Origin: Amaurobius ferox
Taxonomy: Eukaryota > Arthropoda > Arachnida > Araneae > Amaurobiidae
Length of the DNA stretch: 64,000 nt
Direction of reading: 5' to 3'
NCBI GenBank assembly: GCA_951213105.1
Contig: OX578142.1
Span: 6,092,649 to 6,156,648, forward strand
Part shown: piece by piece, positions 52,704 to 64,000 of the stretch
Layout of the letters: every line of letters starts with the position of its first letter
Numbering within the stretch: position 1 is the first letter of the stretch
Program-made: the position numbers and the translations under genes
Notes under the pieces: generated by a model
Database searches by the model: none
What the model saw: only the letters and a program-made list of their open reading frames with translations
Told to the model about the DNA's origin: nothing

Positions 52704-55700
52704 TATTTGTGTATAACAAAAGAATCTGTGTATAACAAAGGAAAAAACCCTATTTCACGAAAAACAGTTTTGAATTATAAATGCAGAGTTTTAAATAAAA
52801 GATTTAAATAAAAGGATTGTGAAATAAAGGATCTAAATAATGGAAAATTTACGAATTTAAAAATTCTTTTGTAGAAAAATCTTTATGTCAAATGTCTATG
52901 TAAGGATGATGAACAATTCAAATGAAAAAAGAATATATACAATGGATTTTGTAGAAGGTGGAGCATTTACGTAGTTTCTGGCTGTTCTTTGCAGCGGGTG
53001 GATGGTAGCACAAACCTTAAAAAAATAAATATTTTTTTCTGTCTGTGTATAACAAAGGAAAAAACAATTTCAGGTTTGAGCTACAAATCAAAAATATAAA
53101 AAGAAGATTTAAAGTTAAAGGATTGTGAAACGAAGTTTATGAATATTGGAAAAACCACGAATTTACAAAATTTTTTTAGAAAGAAATTTATGTCAAATCT
53201 CTATGTCAGGATGATGATGAATGTGGAAAAAATTGTGGATTCAAATGAAAAAAAACAAAACTTTCGTGTTTTAAAGAAGGTGTTAAATTTATGTGGTTTG
53301 TGGTGGTGCTTTGCACAGGGTAGATGGTGGAACAAACCTAAAAAATATAATTATTTTCTGTGTCTGTGTATAACAAAGGAATAAAACCTACTTCACAAAA
53401 ACAGTTTTGAATTATAAATGCAGAATTTTATATAAAGGATTTAAAATAAAAGGATTGTGAAAAGAAGATATTAAATATTGGAAAAATCACGAATTTAAAA
53501 ATTTATTTGTAGAAGATTTTTCATCAACTGTTCTGGATCTCAGCTGGTTTTGTGTTTAAACAAATTCTCGATGCTGAATGAAGTTTCTGTCCAGACTTAT
53601 AAACATTATGTAGTCCAAATTACCCATATGGTTAATAAAGAAAGTCTGTGTATAACAAAGGAAAAAACAATTTCAGGTTTGAGCTACAAATCAAAAAAAT
53701 TAAAAAGAAGATTTAAAATAAAAGGATTGTGAAAAAAAGATATTAAATATTGGAAAAATCACGAATTTAAAAATTCATTTGTAGAAAGAACTTTATATCA
53801 AATGTCTATGTCAGAATAATGAAGAATTAAAAAGGAAAAAAAACAAAAAATTTCGTGATTTATAAAAGTGGAAAATTTTCGTGGTTTGGGGCGGTGATTT
53901 GCACCAGGACCGTAGGAGCGCAAACTAATAAAAAATAAATATATTTTATATCTAATAATTAATATTTTTTATATCTATTTCACAAATAACAGTTTTGAAT
54001 TAAAAAATCAAGAATTTTAAATAAAAGATGTTAAATAAAAATTTTGAAAAAGGATTGTAAGTATGGAAAAAATCACGAATTTAATAATTCCTGTGTGGAA
54101 AGAAATTTATGTCATAATAATTCAATGTCAGGATGATTCAAATGAAAAAAACAAGAAACTTCGCGTTTTGAAGAAGCTGGAAAATATACGTGCTATGTGG
54201 CGTGCTTTGCACAGGGTGGATGGGGGTACAAACCTGAAATAAATAAATATTTTTCTCTATCTGTGTAAAAAAACGAAAATAACCAACTTTACTAAAACAG
54301 TTTCGAGTTAAAAATCAAGAATTTTAGAAAGAAGATTTGAAATAAAATGATTGCGAAAAGAAGATTGCGCATATTGGAAAAATCACGAATTTAAAAATTC
54401 CTTTGTGGAAAGAAATTCATTTTAAAAGTCTATGTCAGGATAATGAACAATTCAAATGAAAAAAACAAAAAACTTTGTGTTTTGAAGAAGGTGGAATTTA
54501 TACATAGTTTTTGGCGGTGATTTGCACCGGGAGAATGGGGGCACAAACCAATAAAAAATATATATTTTCTCTATCTGCGTATAACAAAGGATAAAACCTA
54601 TTTCACACAAAAAGATTTGAAATGAAAATCAAGAAAATTTAAATGAAAAAAATAAATTGAAGTATTGTGAAAAAAAGATTGTGAATTTTGGAAAAATCCC
54701 GAAGTTAAAAATTCCTTTGTGGAATGAACATTATGTCACAAGTCATTTAATGTCAGGAAGATGAACAATTCAAATAAAAAACCAAAAATTTCGAGTTTAA
54801 AAGAATGTGGAAAATTTATGTGGTGTGTGGTGGGGCTTAGCACTGGGTAGATGGGGGTTCAAACCTAAAAAAAACAATTTTTTTTACTATCTGTGTATAA
54901 AAATTTAAAAAACTATTTCACAAAAAACAGTTTCGAAATAAAAATCAAGAATTTTAAACAGAAGATTTAAAATAAAACGATTGTGGAAAGAAGTTTGTGA
55001 ATATTTGAAAAAATCCCGAAGATAAAAATTCCTTTATGAAAATAAGTTTATGTCAAAAGTCTATGTCAGGATGATGAACAATTCAAATGAAAAAAAGCAA
55101 AAAATTTCAAGTTTCAGAGATGGTTTAAAATTTTATTGGTTTCTGGCGGTATTTTGCACCCGGTGGATGGGGCGTAAACCTAAAAAAAATCAATATTTTA
55201 TTCTATCTGTATATAACAAAGGAAAAAATCTTATTTCACGAAAAACTGTTTTGTGTTAAATATCAAGAATTATAAAAAGAAAAATTAAAATAAAAAGATT
55301 GTGAAAAGAAGATTGTGAATATAGGAAAAATCATGAATTTAAAAATCCCTTTGTAGAAAGAACTTTATGTCAAATGTCTATGTCAGGATGATGAACAATT
55401 CAAATAAAAAAACCCATAAATTTCTCGTTTTAAGGAAGTTGGAAAATCTATGTGGTTTGTGGCGGTGCTTTGCATCGGATGATGGATGGGAGGACAAATC
55501 TAAAAAAAATAAAAAGTTTTTACTATCTGTGTATAACAAAGGAAAAAATCCTATTTCACAAAAAACAGTTTTGAATTATAAATAAAAGATTTAAAGTAAA
55601 AGGATTGTGAAAAAAGATTTTAAATATTGAAAAATCACGACTTTAAAGATTCCTTTGTAGAAAGAACTTTATGTCAAAAGTCTACGTCAGAATGATGAAC

Positions 55701-58700
55701 AATTCAAATGAAAAAGCACAAAATTTCGTGTTTTAAAGAAGGTGGAAAATTTACGTGGTTTGTGGCGGTGCTTTGCACCATTTGGATGGGGGAACAAACA
55801 TAAAAAAATAAAAAAAAATTCTAAATATGTATAACAGAGGAAAAAACTATTTCACGAAAGACAGATTTGAATTAAAAATGAACAATTTTAAAACGAAGAT
55901 TTAGACTAAAAGGATTGTGAAAAGAGAATTGTGAATATTGGAAAAATAACGAATTTTAAAATTCCTTTGTGGAAAGAAATTTATGTCAAAAATCTAGGTC
56001 AGGATGATGATGAATGTAGAAAAAATTCTGGATTCAAATGAAAGAAACAAAAATTTCGTGTTTTAAAGAAAATGTAAAATTTGTGTGGTTTGTGGCGGGG
56101 CTTTGCTCCGGGTGGATGGGGTCACAAAGCTAACATAATATATTTTCCTATATGGAACTAACTTTCTATATGGAAATTCTAACAAAGGAAAAACTATTTG
56201 ACGAAAAATAGGTTTGAATTAAAAATACAGAATTTTAAATAAAGCATTTAAAATAAAGGGATTGTGAAAAGAAGGTTTAAAATACACGGATTGGGAAAAA
56301 AAGATTTAATTTAAAAGGATTGTGGAAAGAAAATAGTGAATATTGGAAATATCACGAATTTAAAATTCAATTTGTATAAGGAACTGTATGTCAAATGTCT
56401 ATGTCAGGTTGATGAACAATTTAAATGAAAAAGAATAAACTATGTGTTTTGAAAAAAGTGGAAAATTTACCTGCTTTTTGGCGGTGTTTGGCACCAGGTG
56501 GACGGGGGCACAAACCTAAAAAAATTAATATTTTGTTTTCTATCTGTGTATAACAAAGAAGCAACCAATTTCACGAAAAGAAATTTTGTGTTAAAAATCA
56601 AGAATACTGAAAAGAAGATAAAATAAAGGGATTGTGAAAAGAAGATGGTGAATTTTGGAAAAATCACAGATTTTAAAATTTCTTTGTGGAAAGAATATTA
56701 TGTCAAAAATCTACGTCAGTATGATGAACAATTCAAATGAAAAAACAAAGAACTCCCTGTTTAGAAGAAGGTGGAAAATTTACCTGGTTTGTGTCGGTGC
56801 TTCGCACCGGGTGAATGGGGGGCACAAACTAACTGATAGAATGATAAAGAAAAGTTCTAAAGAAGGTTGAGATTTTACGTGGTTTGGGGCGGCGCTTTGC
56901 ACCAGGCGCCTTGCACCACAAAACTAAAAAAATAAATATTTTTTCTGTCTGTGTATAACAAAGGAAAAAAACCTATTTCACGAAAAACAGTTTTGAGTTA
57001 AAAATTAAAAAATTTAAAACTAAGATTTATAATAAAAGGATTGGTAAAAAAGATTGTGAATTTTGGAAAAATCACAAATTTTAAAATTCCACTGTGGAAA
57101 GAAATTTATGTCAAAAATCTACGTCAGTACGATGACTAATTCAAATGAAAAATCAAAGAACTTCCTGTTTTGAAGAAGATGGAAAATGTACGTGGTTTGT
57201 GTCGGTGCTTTGCATCGGTTGGAAGGGGGAACGAACCTGAAAAAAATTAAAAGTTCTTACTATCTGCGTATAACAAAGGAAAAAATCCTATTTCGCAAAA
57301 AATTGTTTTGAATTATGAATGCAGAATTTTAAATAAGATATTTAAAATAAAGGGATTGTGAAAAGAAAATTCTTCATATCGAAAAAATCACGAATTTTAA
57401 AATTCCTTTGTGGGTAGAACTTTATGTCAAAAGTCTATGTCAGTATGATGAACAATTCAAATGAAAAAAAGATTAAACTATGGGTTTTGAAGAAGATGGA
57501 GAAATTACGTATTTTCTGGCGGTGCTTTGCAGCGGGTGGATGGGGGCCCAAACTAAAGAATATAATTATTTTTTGTATCTGTGTATAACAGAGGGAAAAA
57601 ACAAATTTAAAAAATGTCTATGTCAGGATGATGAACAATTCAAAGAGAAATAAAAATTCCTGTTTTAAAGAAGTGGAAAATTTACGTTTTTTCAGCCGGT
57701 GTTTGCAGGGGTGGATGGGGGCACAAACCTTAAAAAAATAAATATATTTCTATCTGTGTATAACAAAGGAAAAAACCATTTCACGAAAAACAGTTTTGAA
57801 TAAAAAAATCAAGAATTTTAAACACAAATTTAAAATAAAAATTTCTGAAAAGAAGATTGAAAATATTTGAAAAATCACGAATTTAAAAATTCCTTTGTGG
57901 AAAGAACTTTATGTCAAAAGTCTATGTCAGAATGATGAACAATTCAAATGAAAAAGCAAAAAATTTCTTGTTTAAAGAAGGTGGAAAATTTATGTGGTTT
58001 CAGGCAGTGTTTTGCTCCATTTGGATGGAGGCACAAACATAAAAAAAAATAAATATTTCTTTCTATATGTGTATGACAGAGGAAAAAAACTATTTCACGA
58101 TAAACAGATTTGAATTAAAAATCAACAATTTTTAAAAGAATATTTAAAATAAAAGGACTGTGAAAGAAATTTGTGAATGTTGGAAAAATCACGAATTTTA
58201 AAATTCCTTTGTGGAAAGAAATTTATGTCAGAAGTCTAAGTCAGGATGATGATGAATGTGGAAGAAATGGTGGATTCAAATGAAAAAAACAAAAATTTCG
58301 TGTTTTAAAGGTGTAAAATTTATGTGTTTGTGGCGGTGTTTTGTCCCGGTTGGATGGGGCACGAACCTAAAAAAATTAATATTTTTTTCTATCTGTATCA
58401 TGACATTTAAAAAATAAATTTAAGATAAAAGAATTGTGAAAAGAAGATTGGGAATAATTGAAAAATCACGCATTTAAAAATTCCTTTGTGCTAAGAACTT
58501 TACATCAAAGTCTATGTCTATGATGAACAATTCAAATAGAAAAAAGTCTGAAAAATTCGTGTTTTAAAGAAGGTGGAAAATATACGTGTTTTGTGGCGAG
58601 GCTTTGCACCAGGTAGATTGGGGCACAGATAAAAAAAAAATAAATATTTTTTTCTATATGTGCATAACAAAGGAAAAAGTATTTCACTAAAAACAGTTTT

Positions 58701-59991
58701 GAATTAAACATCAACACTTTTTAAAAGAAGATTTAAAATAAAAAGATGGGTAAAAGAAGATAATGAATGTTGGAAAAATAACGAATTCAAAATTTCCTTT
58801 GTGGAAAGAAATTTATGTCAAATGTCTATGTTAGGCTGATGAACAAATCAAATGAAAAAGAATAAAATATGGGTTTTGAAGAAGATTTTTTATTTTTATT
58901 TTTATTTTTTTTTATTTATTTATTTTAATTTACGAAAATTTACGTGGTTTCTGGCGGTGATTTGCAACGGATGGATGGGGACACAAACCAAAAAATATAA
59001 TTATTCTTATATTCCCTGTATAACAAAGGAAAAAATCCTATTTCACCAAAAACTGTTTTGAAATAAAAATGCAGAATTTTATATAAAAGATTTAAAATAG
59101 AAGATTGTGAAAATAAATTTTGAAATATAGAAAAAATCACAAATTTAAAAATTCGTTTGTAGAAAGAACTTTATGTTAAATGACTATGTCAAGATGATGA
59201 ACAATTCAAATGGAAAAGAATAAACAATGGTTTTGAAGAAGGTGGAGAAATTACGTAGTTTCTGGCGGTGTTTTGCAGCGAGTTGATAGGGGCACAAACC
59301 TAAAAAATAAAATAAAATGATTGTGAAAAGAAGATTGTAAATATTGGAAAAATCACGAATTTAAAAATTCCTTTGTAGAAAGAACTTAAAGTCGAAAGTC
59401 TATGTCAGAATGATGAACAAACAATTCAAATGAAAAAAACAAAACAATTCGTGTTTTGAAGAATGTGGAAAATTTACATGGATTGGGGAGGCACTTTGCA
59501 GCAACTGGGCGGGGGCACAAACCTAAAAAAATAAATATTTTTTTCTATCTGTGTATAACAAAGGAAAAAAATCTATTTCACGAAAAACAGTTTTGAGTTA
59601 AAAATTAAAAAATTCAAAACGAAGATTTATAATAAAGGGATTGTTAAAAGAAGATTGTGCATATTGGAAGAATAACGAATTTAAAAATTCTTTAGTGGAA
59701 AGAACTTTACGTCAAAAGTCCATGTCAGATGATGAACACTTCAAATAGAAAAAACAAAAAGCGTTGTGTTTTGAAGAAGGTGGTTTGTGGCAGTGCTTTG
59801 CACCGGGATCATGGGGGGCACAAACCTATAAAAAATAAATATTTTTTTCTATCTGCGTATAACATAGGACAAAACATATTTCACAAAAAAGGTTTGAAAT
59901 AAAAATCAAGTATTTTAAATAGAAGATGTATATAAAATTATTGTGAAAGAGAGATTGTGAATTTTGGAAAAATCAAGAATTTAAAAATTCA
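52704..59991. repeat. Satellite B of long unit L3, with A fragment at 53513-53642
   Basis: Matches L2 at an offset of 11,903-11,905 bp. Differences I noticed include one A/T change (52929 region against 41025 region) and a 1 bp loss near 57047. Closer to the end it drifts from L2 (e.g. GCACTTTGCAGC near 59490). Confidence 0.92.
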
Positions 59992-61792
59992 TTTTTCATC
60001 AACTATTCAGGATGACATTTTTCATCAACTGTTCATTTTTCATCAACTGTTCAAGATTTTTCATCAACTGTTCAGGATCTCAGCGGGTTTTGTGTTTAAA
60101 CAAATTCTCGATGCTGAATGAAGTTTCTGTCCAGACTTATAAACATTATGTAGTCCAAATTACCCATATGGTTAATAAAGAAGAGGGATGTATTTGCTCC
60201 AACTTAAGCACCTGTAGGTATACTTAGCGAAAACCTAACCTGTAGCACTGTGAAGGGAATAAAGACCCATCAATATGTTCTTAGAAGATTTTTCATCAAG
60301 TGTTCAGCATCTTAGCTGGTTTTGTGTTTAAACAATTTCTCGATGCTGACTGGAGTTTCTGTCCAAACTTATACACTTGATGTTGTCCAAAGTACCCATA
60401 TGGTTAATCAAGAAGAGGGATGTATTTGCTCCATCTTAAGCACCTAAAGGTATACTCAGCGAAGATCTAATCTGTAGCACTGTGAAGGGCATAAAGACCC
60501 ATCAATAAGTTCTTAGAAGATTTTTTATCATGTGTTTAGCATCTTAGCTGGTTTTGTGTTTAAACAAATTCTCGATGCTGACTGGAGTTTCTGTCCAGAC
60601 TACTAAACATGATGTTGTCCAAAGCACCCATATGGTTAATTAAGAAGAGGGATGTATTTGCTCCAACTTGAGCATCTGTAGGGATAGCGAACACCTAACC
60701 TGTAGCACTGTGAAGAGAATAAAGACCCATCAATATGTCCTTAGAAGATTTTTCATCATGTCTGCAGCATCTTAGCTGGTTTTATGTTTAAATAAATTCT
60801 TGATGTTTACTGTAGTTTCTATCCAGACTTATAAACATTATGTAGTCCAAATTACCCATATGGTTAATAAAGAAGAGGAATGTATTTGCTCCAACTTAAG
60901 CACCTGTAGGTATACTTAGCGAACACCTAACCTGTAGCACTGTGAAGGCAATGAAGATACCCATCAATATGTTCTTAGAAGATTTTTCATCATGTGTTCA
61001 GCATCTTAGCTGGTTTTGTGTTTAAACAAATTCTCGATGCTGACTGAAGTTTCTGTCCAGACTTATAAACATTATGTAGTCCAAATTACCCATACTGTTA
61101 AAAAAGAAGAGGGATGTATTTGCTCCAACTTAAGCACCTGTAGGTATACTTAGCGAACACTTAATCTGTAGCGCTGTGAAGGCAATAAAGACCCATCAAT
61201 ATGTTCTTAGAATATTTTTCATCATGTGTTCAACATCTTAGCTGGTTTTGTGTTTAAACAAATTCTCGATGCTGACTGAAGTTTCTGTCCAGTCTTATAA
61301 ACCTGATATTGTCCAAAGTACCCATATGGTTATTCAATAAGAGGGATGTATTTGCTCCAACTTAAGCACCTGTAGGTATACTCAGAGAACACTTAACCTG
61401 TAGCACTGTCAAGGGAATAAAGGCCCATCAATATGTTCTTAGAAGATGTTTCATCATGTGTTCAGCATCTTAGCTGGTTTTGTGTTTAAACAAATTTTTG
61501 ATGTTGACTGGAGTTTCTGTCCAGTCTTATAAACCTGATATTGTCCAAAGTACCCATATGGTTATTCAATAAGAGGGATGTATTTGCTCCAACTTAAGCA
61601 CCTGTAGGTATACTCAGCGAACACCTAACCTGTAGCACTGTGAAGGCAATAAAGACCCATCAATATGTTCTTAGAAGATTTTTCATCATGCGTTCAGCAT
61701 TTTAGCTGGTTTTGTGTTTGAACAAATTCTTGATGCTGACTGGAGTTTCTATCCAGACTTATAAACTTGATGTTGTCCAAAGTATTTGTGTA
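59992..61792. repeat. Enlarged satellite A block of the last unit
   Basis: About 1.8 kb, or nearly eight monomers, roughly two more than other blocks. It opens with four sub-repeats, as in block 0. The monomer near 60758-60815 (CATGTCTGCAGCA, TTTTATGTTTAAATAAATTC) matches a rare variant at 11920-11965 in the first array, linking the two regions. Confidence 0.92.
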
Positions 61793-64000
61793 TAACAAAA
61801 GAATCTGTGTATAACAAAGGAAAAAACCCTATTTCACGAAAAACAGTTTTGAATTATAAATGCAGAGTTTTAAATAAAAGATTTAAATAAAAGGATTGTG
61901 AAATAAAGGATCTAAATAATGGAAAATTTACGAATTTAAAAATTCTTTTGTAGAAAAATCTTTATGTCAAATGTCTATGTAAGGATGATGAACAATTCAA
62001 ATGAAAAAATAATATATACAATGGATTTTGTAGAAGGTGGAGCATTTACGTAGTTTCTGGCTGTTCTTTGCAGCGGGTGGATGGTAGCACAAACCTTAAA
62101 AAAATAAATATTTTTTTCTGTCTGTGTATAACAAAGGAAAAAACAATTTCAGGTTTGAGCTACAAATCAAAAAATATAAAAAGAAGATTTAAAGTTAAAG
62201 GATTGTGAAACGAAGTTTATGAATATTGGAAAAACCACGAATTTACAAAATTCTTTTTAGAAAGAAATTTATGTCAAATCTCTATGTCAGGATGATGATG
62301 AATGTGGAAAAAATTGTGGATTCAAATGAAAAAAAACAAAACTTTCGTGTTTTAAAGAAGGTGTGAAATTTATGTGGTTTGTGGTGGTGCTTTGCACAGG
62401 GTAGATGGTGGAACAAACCTAAAAAATATAATTATTTTCTGTGTCTGTGTATAACAAAGGAATAAAACCTACTTCACAAAAACAGTTCTGAATTATAAAT
62501 GCAGAATTTTATATAAAGGATTTAAAATAAAAGGATTGTGAAAAGAAGATATTAAATATTAGAAAAAATCACGAATTTAAAAATTTATTTGTAGAAGATT
62601 TTTCATCAACTGTTCAGGATCTCAGCTGGTTTTGTGTTTAAACAAATTCTCGATGCTGAATGAAGTTTCTGTCCAGACTTATAAACATTATGTAGTCCAA
62701 ATTACCCATATGGTTAATAAAGAAAGTCTGTGTATAACAAAGGAAAAAACAATTTCAGGTGTTTTGTGGCGAGGCTTTGCATCAGGTAGATTGGGGCACA
62801 GACCAAAAAAAAATAAATATTTTTTTCTATATGTGCATAACAAAGGAAAAAGTATTTCACGAAAAACAATTTTGAATTAAACATCAACACTTTTTAAAAG
62901 AAGATTTAAAATAAAAAGATGGGTAAAAGAAGATTATGAATGTTGGAAAAATAACGAATTCAAAATTTCCTTTGTGGAAAGAAATTTATGTCAAATGTCT
63001 ATGTTAGGCTGATGAACAAATCAAATGAAAAAGAATAAAATATGGGTTTTGAAGAAGATTTTTTATTTTTATTTTTATTTTTTTTTTATTTATTTATTTT
63101 AATTTACGAAAATTTACGTGGTTTCTGGCGGTGATTTGCAACGGATGGATGGGGACACAAACCAAAAAATATAATTATTCTTTCATTCCCTGTATAACAA
63201 AGGAAAAAATCCTATTTCACCAAAAACTGTTTTGAAATAAAAATGCAGAATTTTAAATAAAAGATTTAAAATAGAAGATTGTGAAAATAAATTTTGAAAT
63301 ATAGAAAAAATCACAAATTTAAAAATTCGTTTGTAGAAAGAACTTTATGTTAAATGACTATGTCAAGATGATGAACAATTCAAATGAAAAAGAATAAACA
63401 ATGGTTTTGAAGAAGGTGGAGAAATTACGTAGTTTCTGGCGGTGCTTTGCATCGGGTTGTTAGGGGAACAAAACTAAAAAATAAAATAAAATGATTGTGA
63501 AAAGAAGATTGTAAATATTGGAAAAATCACGAAATTAAAAATTCCTTTGCAGAAAGAACTTCTATGTCTTCTTCTATGTCTTCTATGTCTTCTCAAAAGT
63601 CTATGTCAGAATGATGAACAAATAATTCAAATGAAAAAAACAAAACAATTCGTGTTTTGAAGAAGGTGGAAAATTTACATGGATTGTGGAGGCGCTTTGC
63701 AGCAACTGGGCGGGGGCACAAACCTAAAAAAATAAATATTTTTTTCTATCTGTGTATAACAAAGGAAAAAAACCTATTTCACGAAAAACAGTTTTGAGTT
63801 AAAAATTAAAAAATTTAAATCGAAGATTTATAATAAAGGGATTGTTAAAAGAAGATTGAGCATATTGGAAGAATAACGAATTTAAAAATTCTTTTGTGGA
63901 AAGAACTTTATGTCAAAAGTCTATGTCAGATGATGAACACTTCAAATAGAAAAAACAAAAAGCGTTGTGTTTTGAAGAAGGTGGTTTGTGGCAGTGCTTT
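61793..64000. repeat. Satellite B of the last unit, deleted; A fragment at 62595-62724
   Basis: Begins like the other units. Near 62758-62762 CAATTTCAGG passes abruptly into TGTTTTGTGGCGAGG, which in L1-L3 lies about 4.9 kb further on. The two sides are different positions of the B monomer, so this loss is out of register. A short TCTATGTCTTC expansion sits at about 63558-63597. The array runs off the end of the window. Confidence 0.9.
63558..63597. repeat. Short TCTATGTCT(T)C expansion
   Basis: Three to four imperfect copies of TTCTATGTC inserted in the usual ACTTTATGTCAAAAGTCTATGTCAG segment of a B monomer. Not seen in the other units. Confidence 0.8.

Noticed and set aside
20288..64000. 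Many plus-strand frames of 60-82 codons with similar peptides in B (and A) monomers
   Set aside because: They recur because the monomers recur. Starts, stops and frames shift between monomers, many rely on non-ATG starts, and there is no domain or sign of frame preservation.
10604..64000. CENP-B box in A or B monomers
   Set aside because: I did not see the NTTCGNNNNANNCGGGN pattern in the monomers I read; centromeric function is not claimed.

Overview
The window is eukaryotic repeat DNA with no host gene that I can support. It is AT-rich and holds arthropod-type transposable elements followed by about 53 kb of satellite DNA. The gypsy-like Gag-Pol, the Kolobok/'Mutator-like' transposase and the satellite-dominated, AT-rich composition suggest an arthropod, perhaps a chelicerate such as a spider. 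That is inference; nothing here fixes the species.

Region 1 (1-10605) is retroelement territory. An intact 1,979-residue Ty3/gypsy-type Gag-Pol frame (256-6195) is followed by about 2.2 kb of AT-rich non-coding sequence, then a polypurine tract (8415-8427) and a candidate 3' LTR starting at 8428. A second, short LTR-like segment (9762-9988), a primer-binding-site-like motif and a broken gag (10000-10605) follow. This second element is cut off where the satellite begins.

Region 2 (about 10604-20287) is a tandem array of a 228-232 bp satellite, called 'A' here. It is interrupted once, cleanly, by a 4,561 bp DNA transposon (13339-17899) flanked by TTAA duplications. The transposon has 21 bp terminal inverted repeats and a minus-strand transposase broken by one in-frame TGA. 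It also carries an internal array of ~365 bp units, each ending in a degenerate copy of a transposase C-terminus.

Region 3 (20288-64000) alternates arrays of a second satellite, 'B' (monomer about 310-320 bp), with blocks of five to eight A monomers. The A/B alternation is itself tandemly repeated in long (~8.6 kb) and short (~3.3 kb) units that run L-L-S-L-S-L and then a variant. A long plus short pair forms an 11.9 kb composite. Two composites (36184-48088 and 48089-59991) are nearly identical, and unit-specific variants show that the pair was duplicated as a whole. The short unit looks like an in-register loss of about 5.29 kb of B monomers. The last unit carries a different, out-of-register deletion near 62760.

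The most interesting material is the nested A/B higher-order satellite organisation and the TTAA-flanked transposon with its transposase-derived internal array. I see no rRNA, tRNA, CRISPR array or prokaryotic gene.
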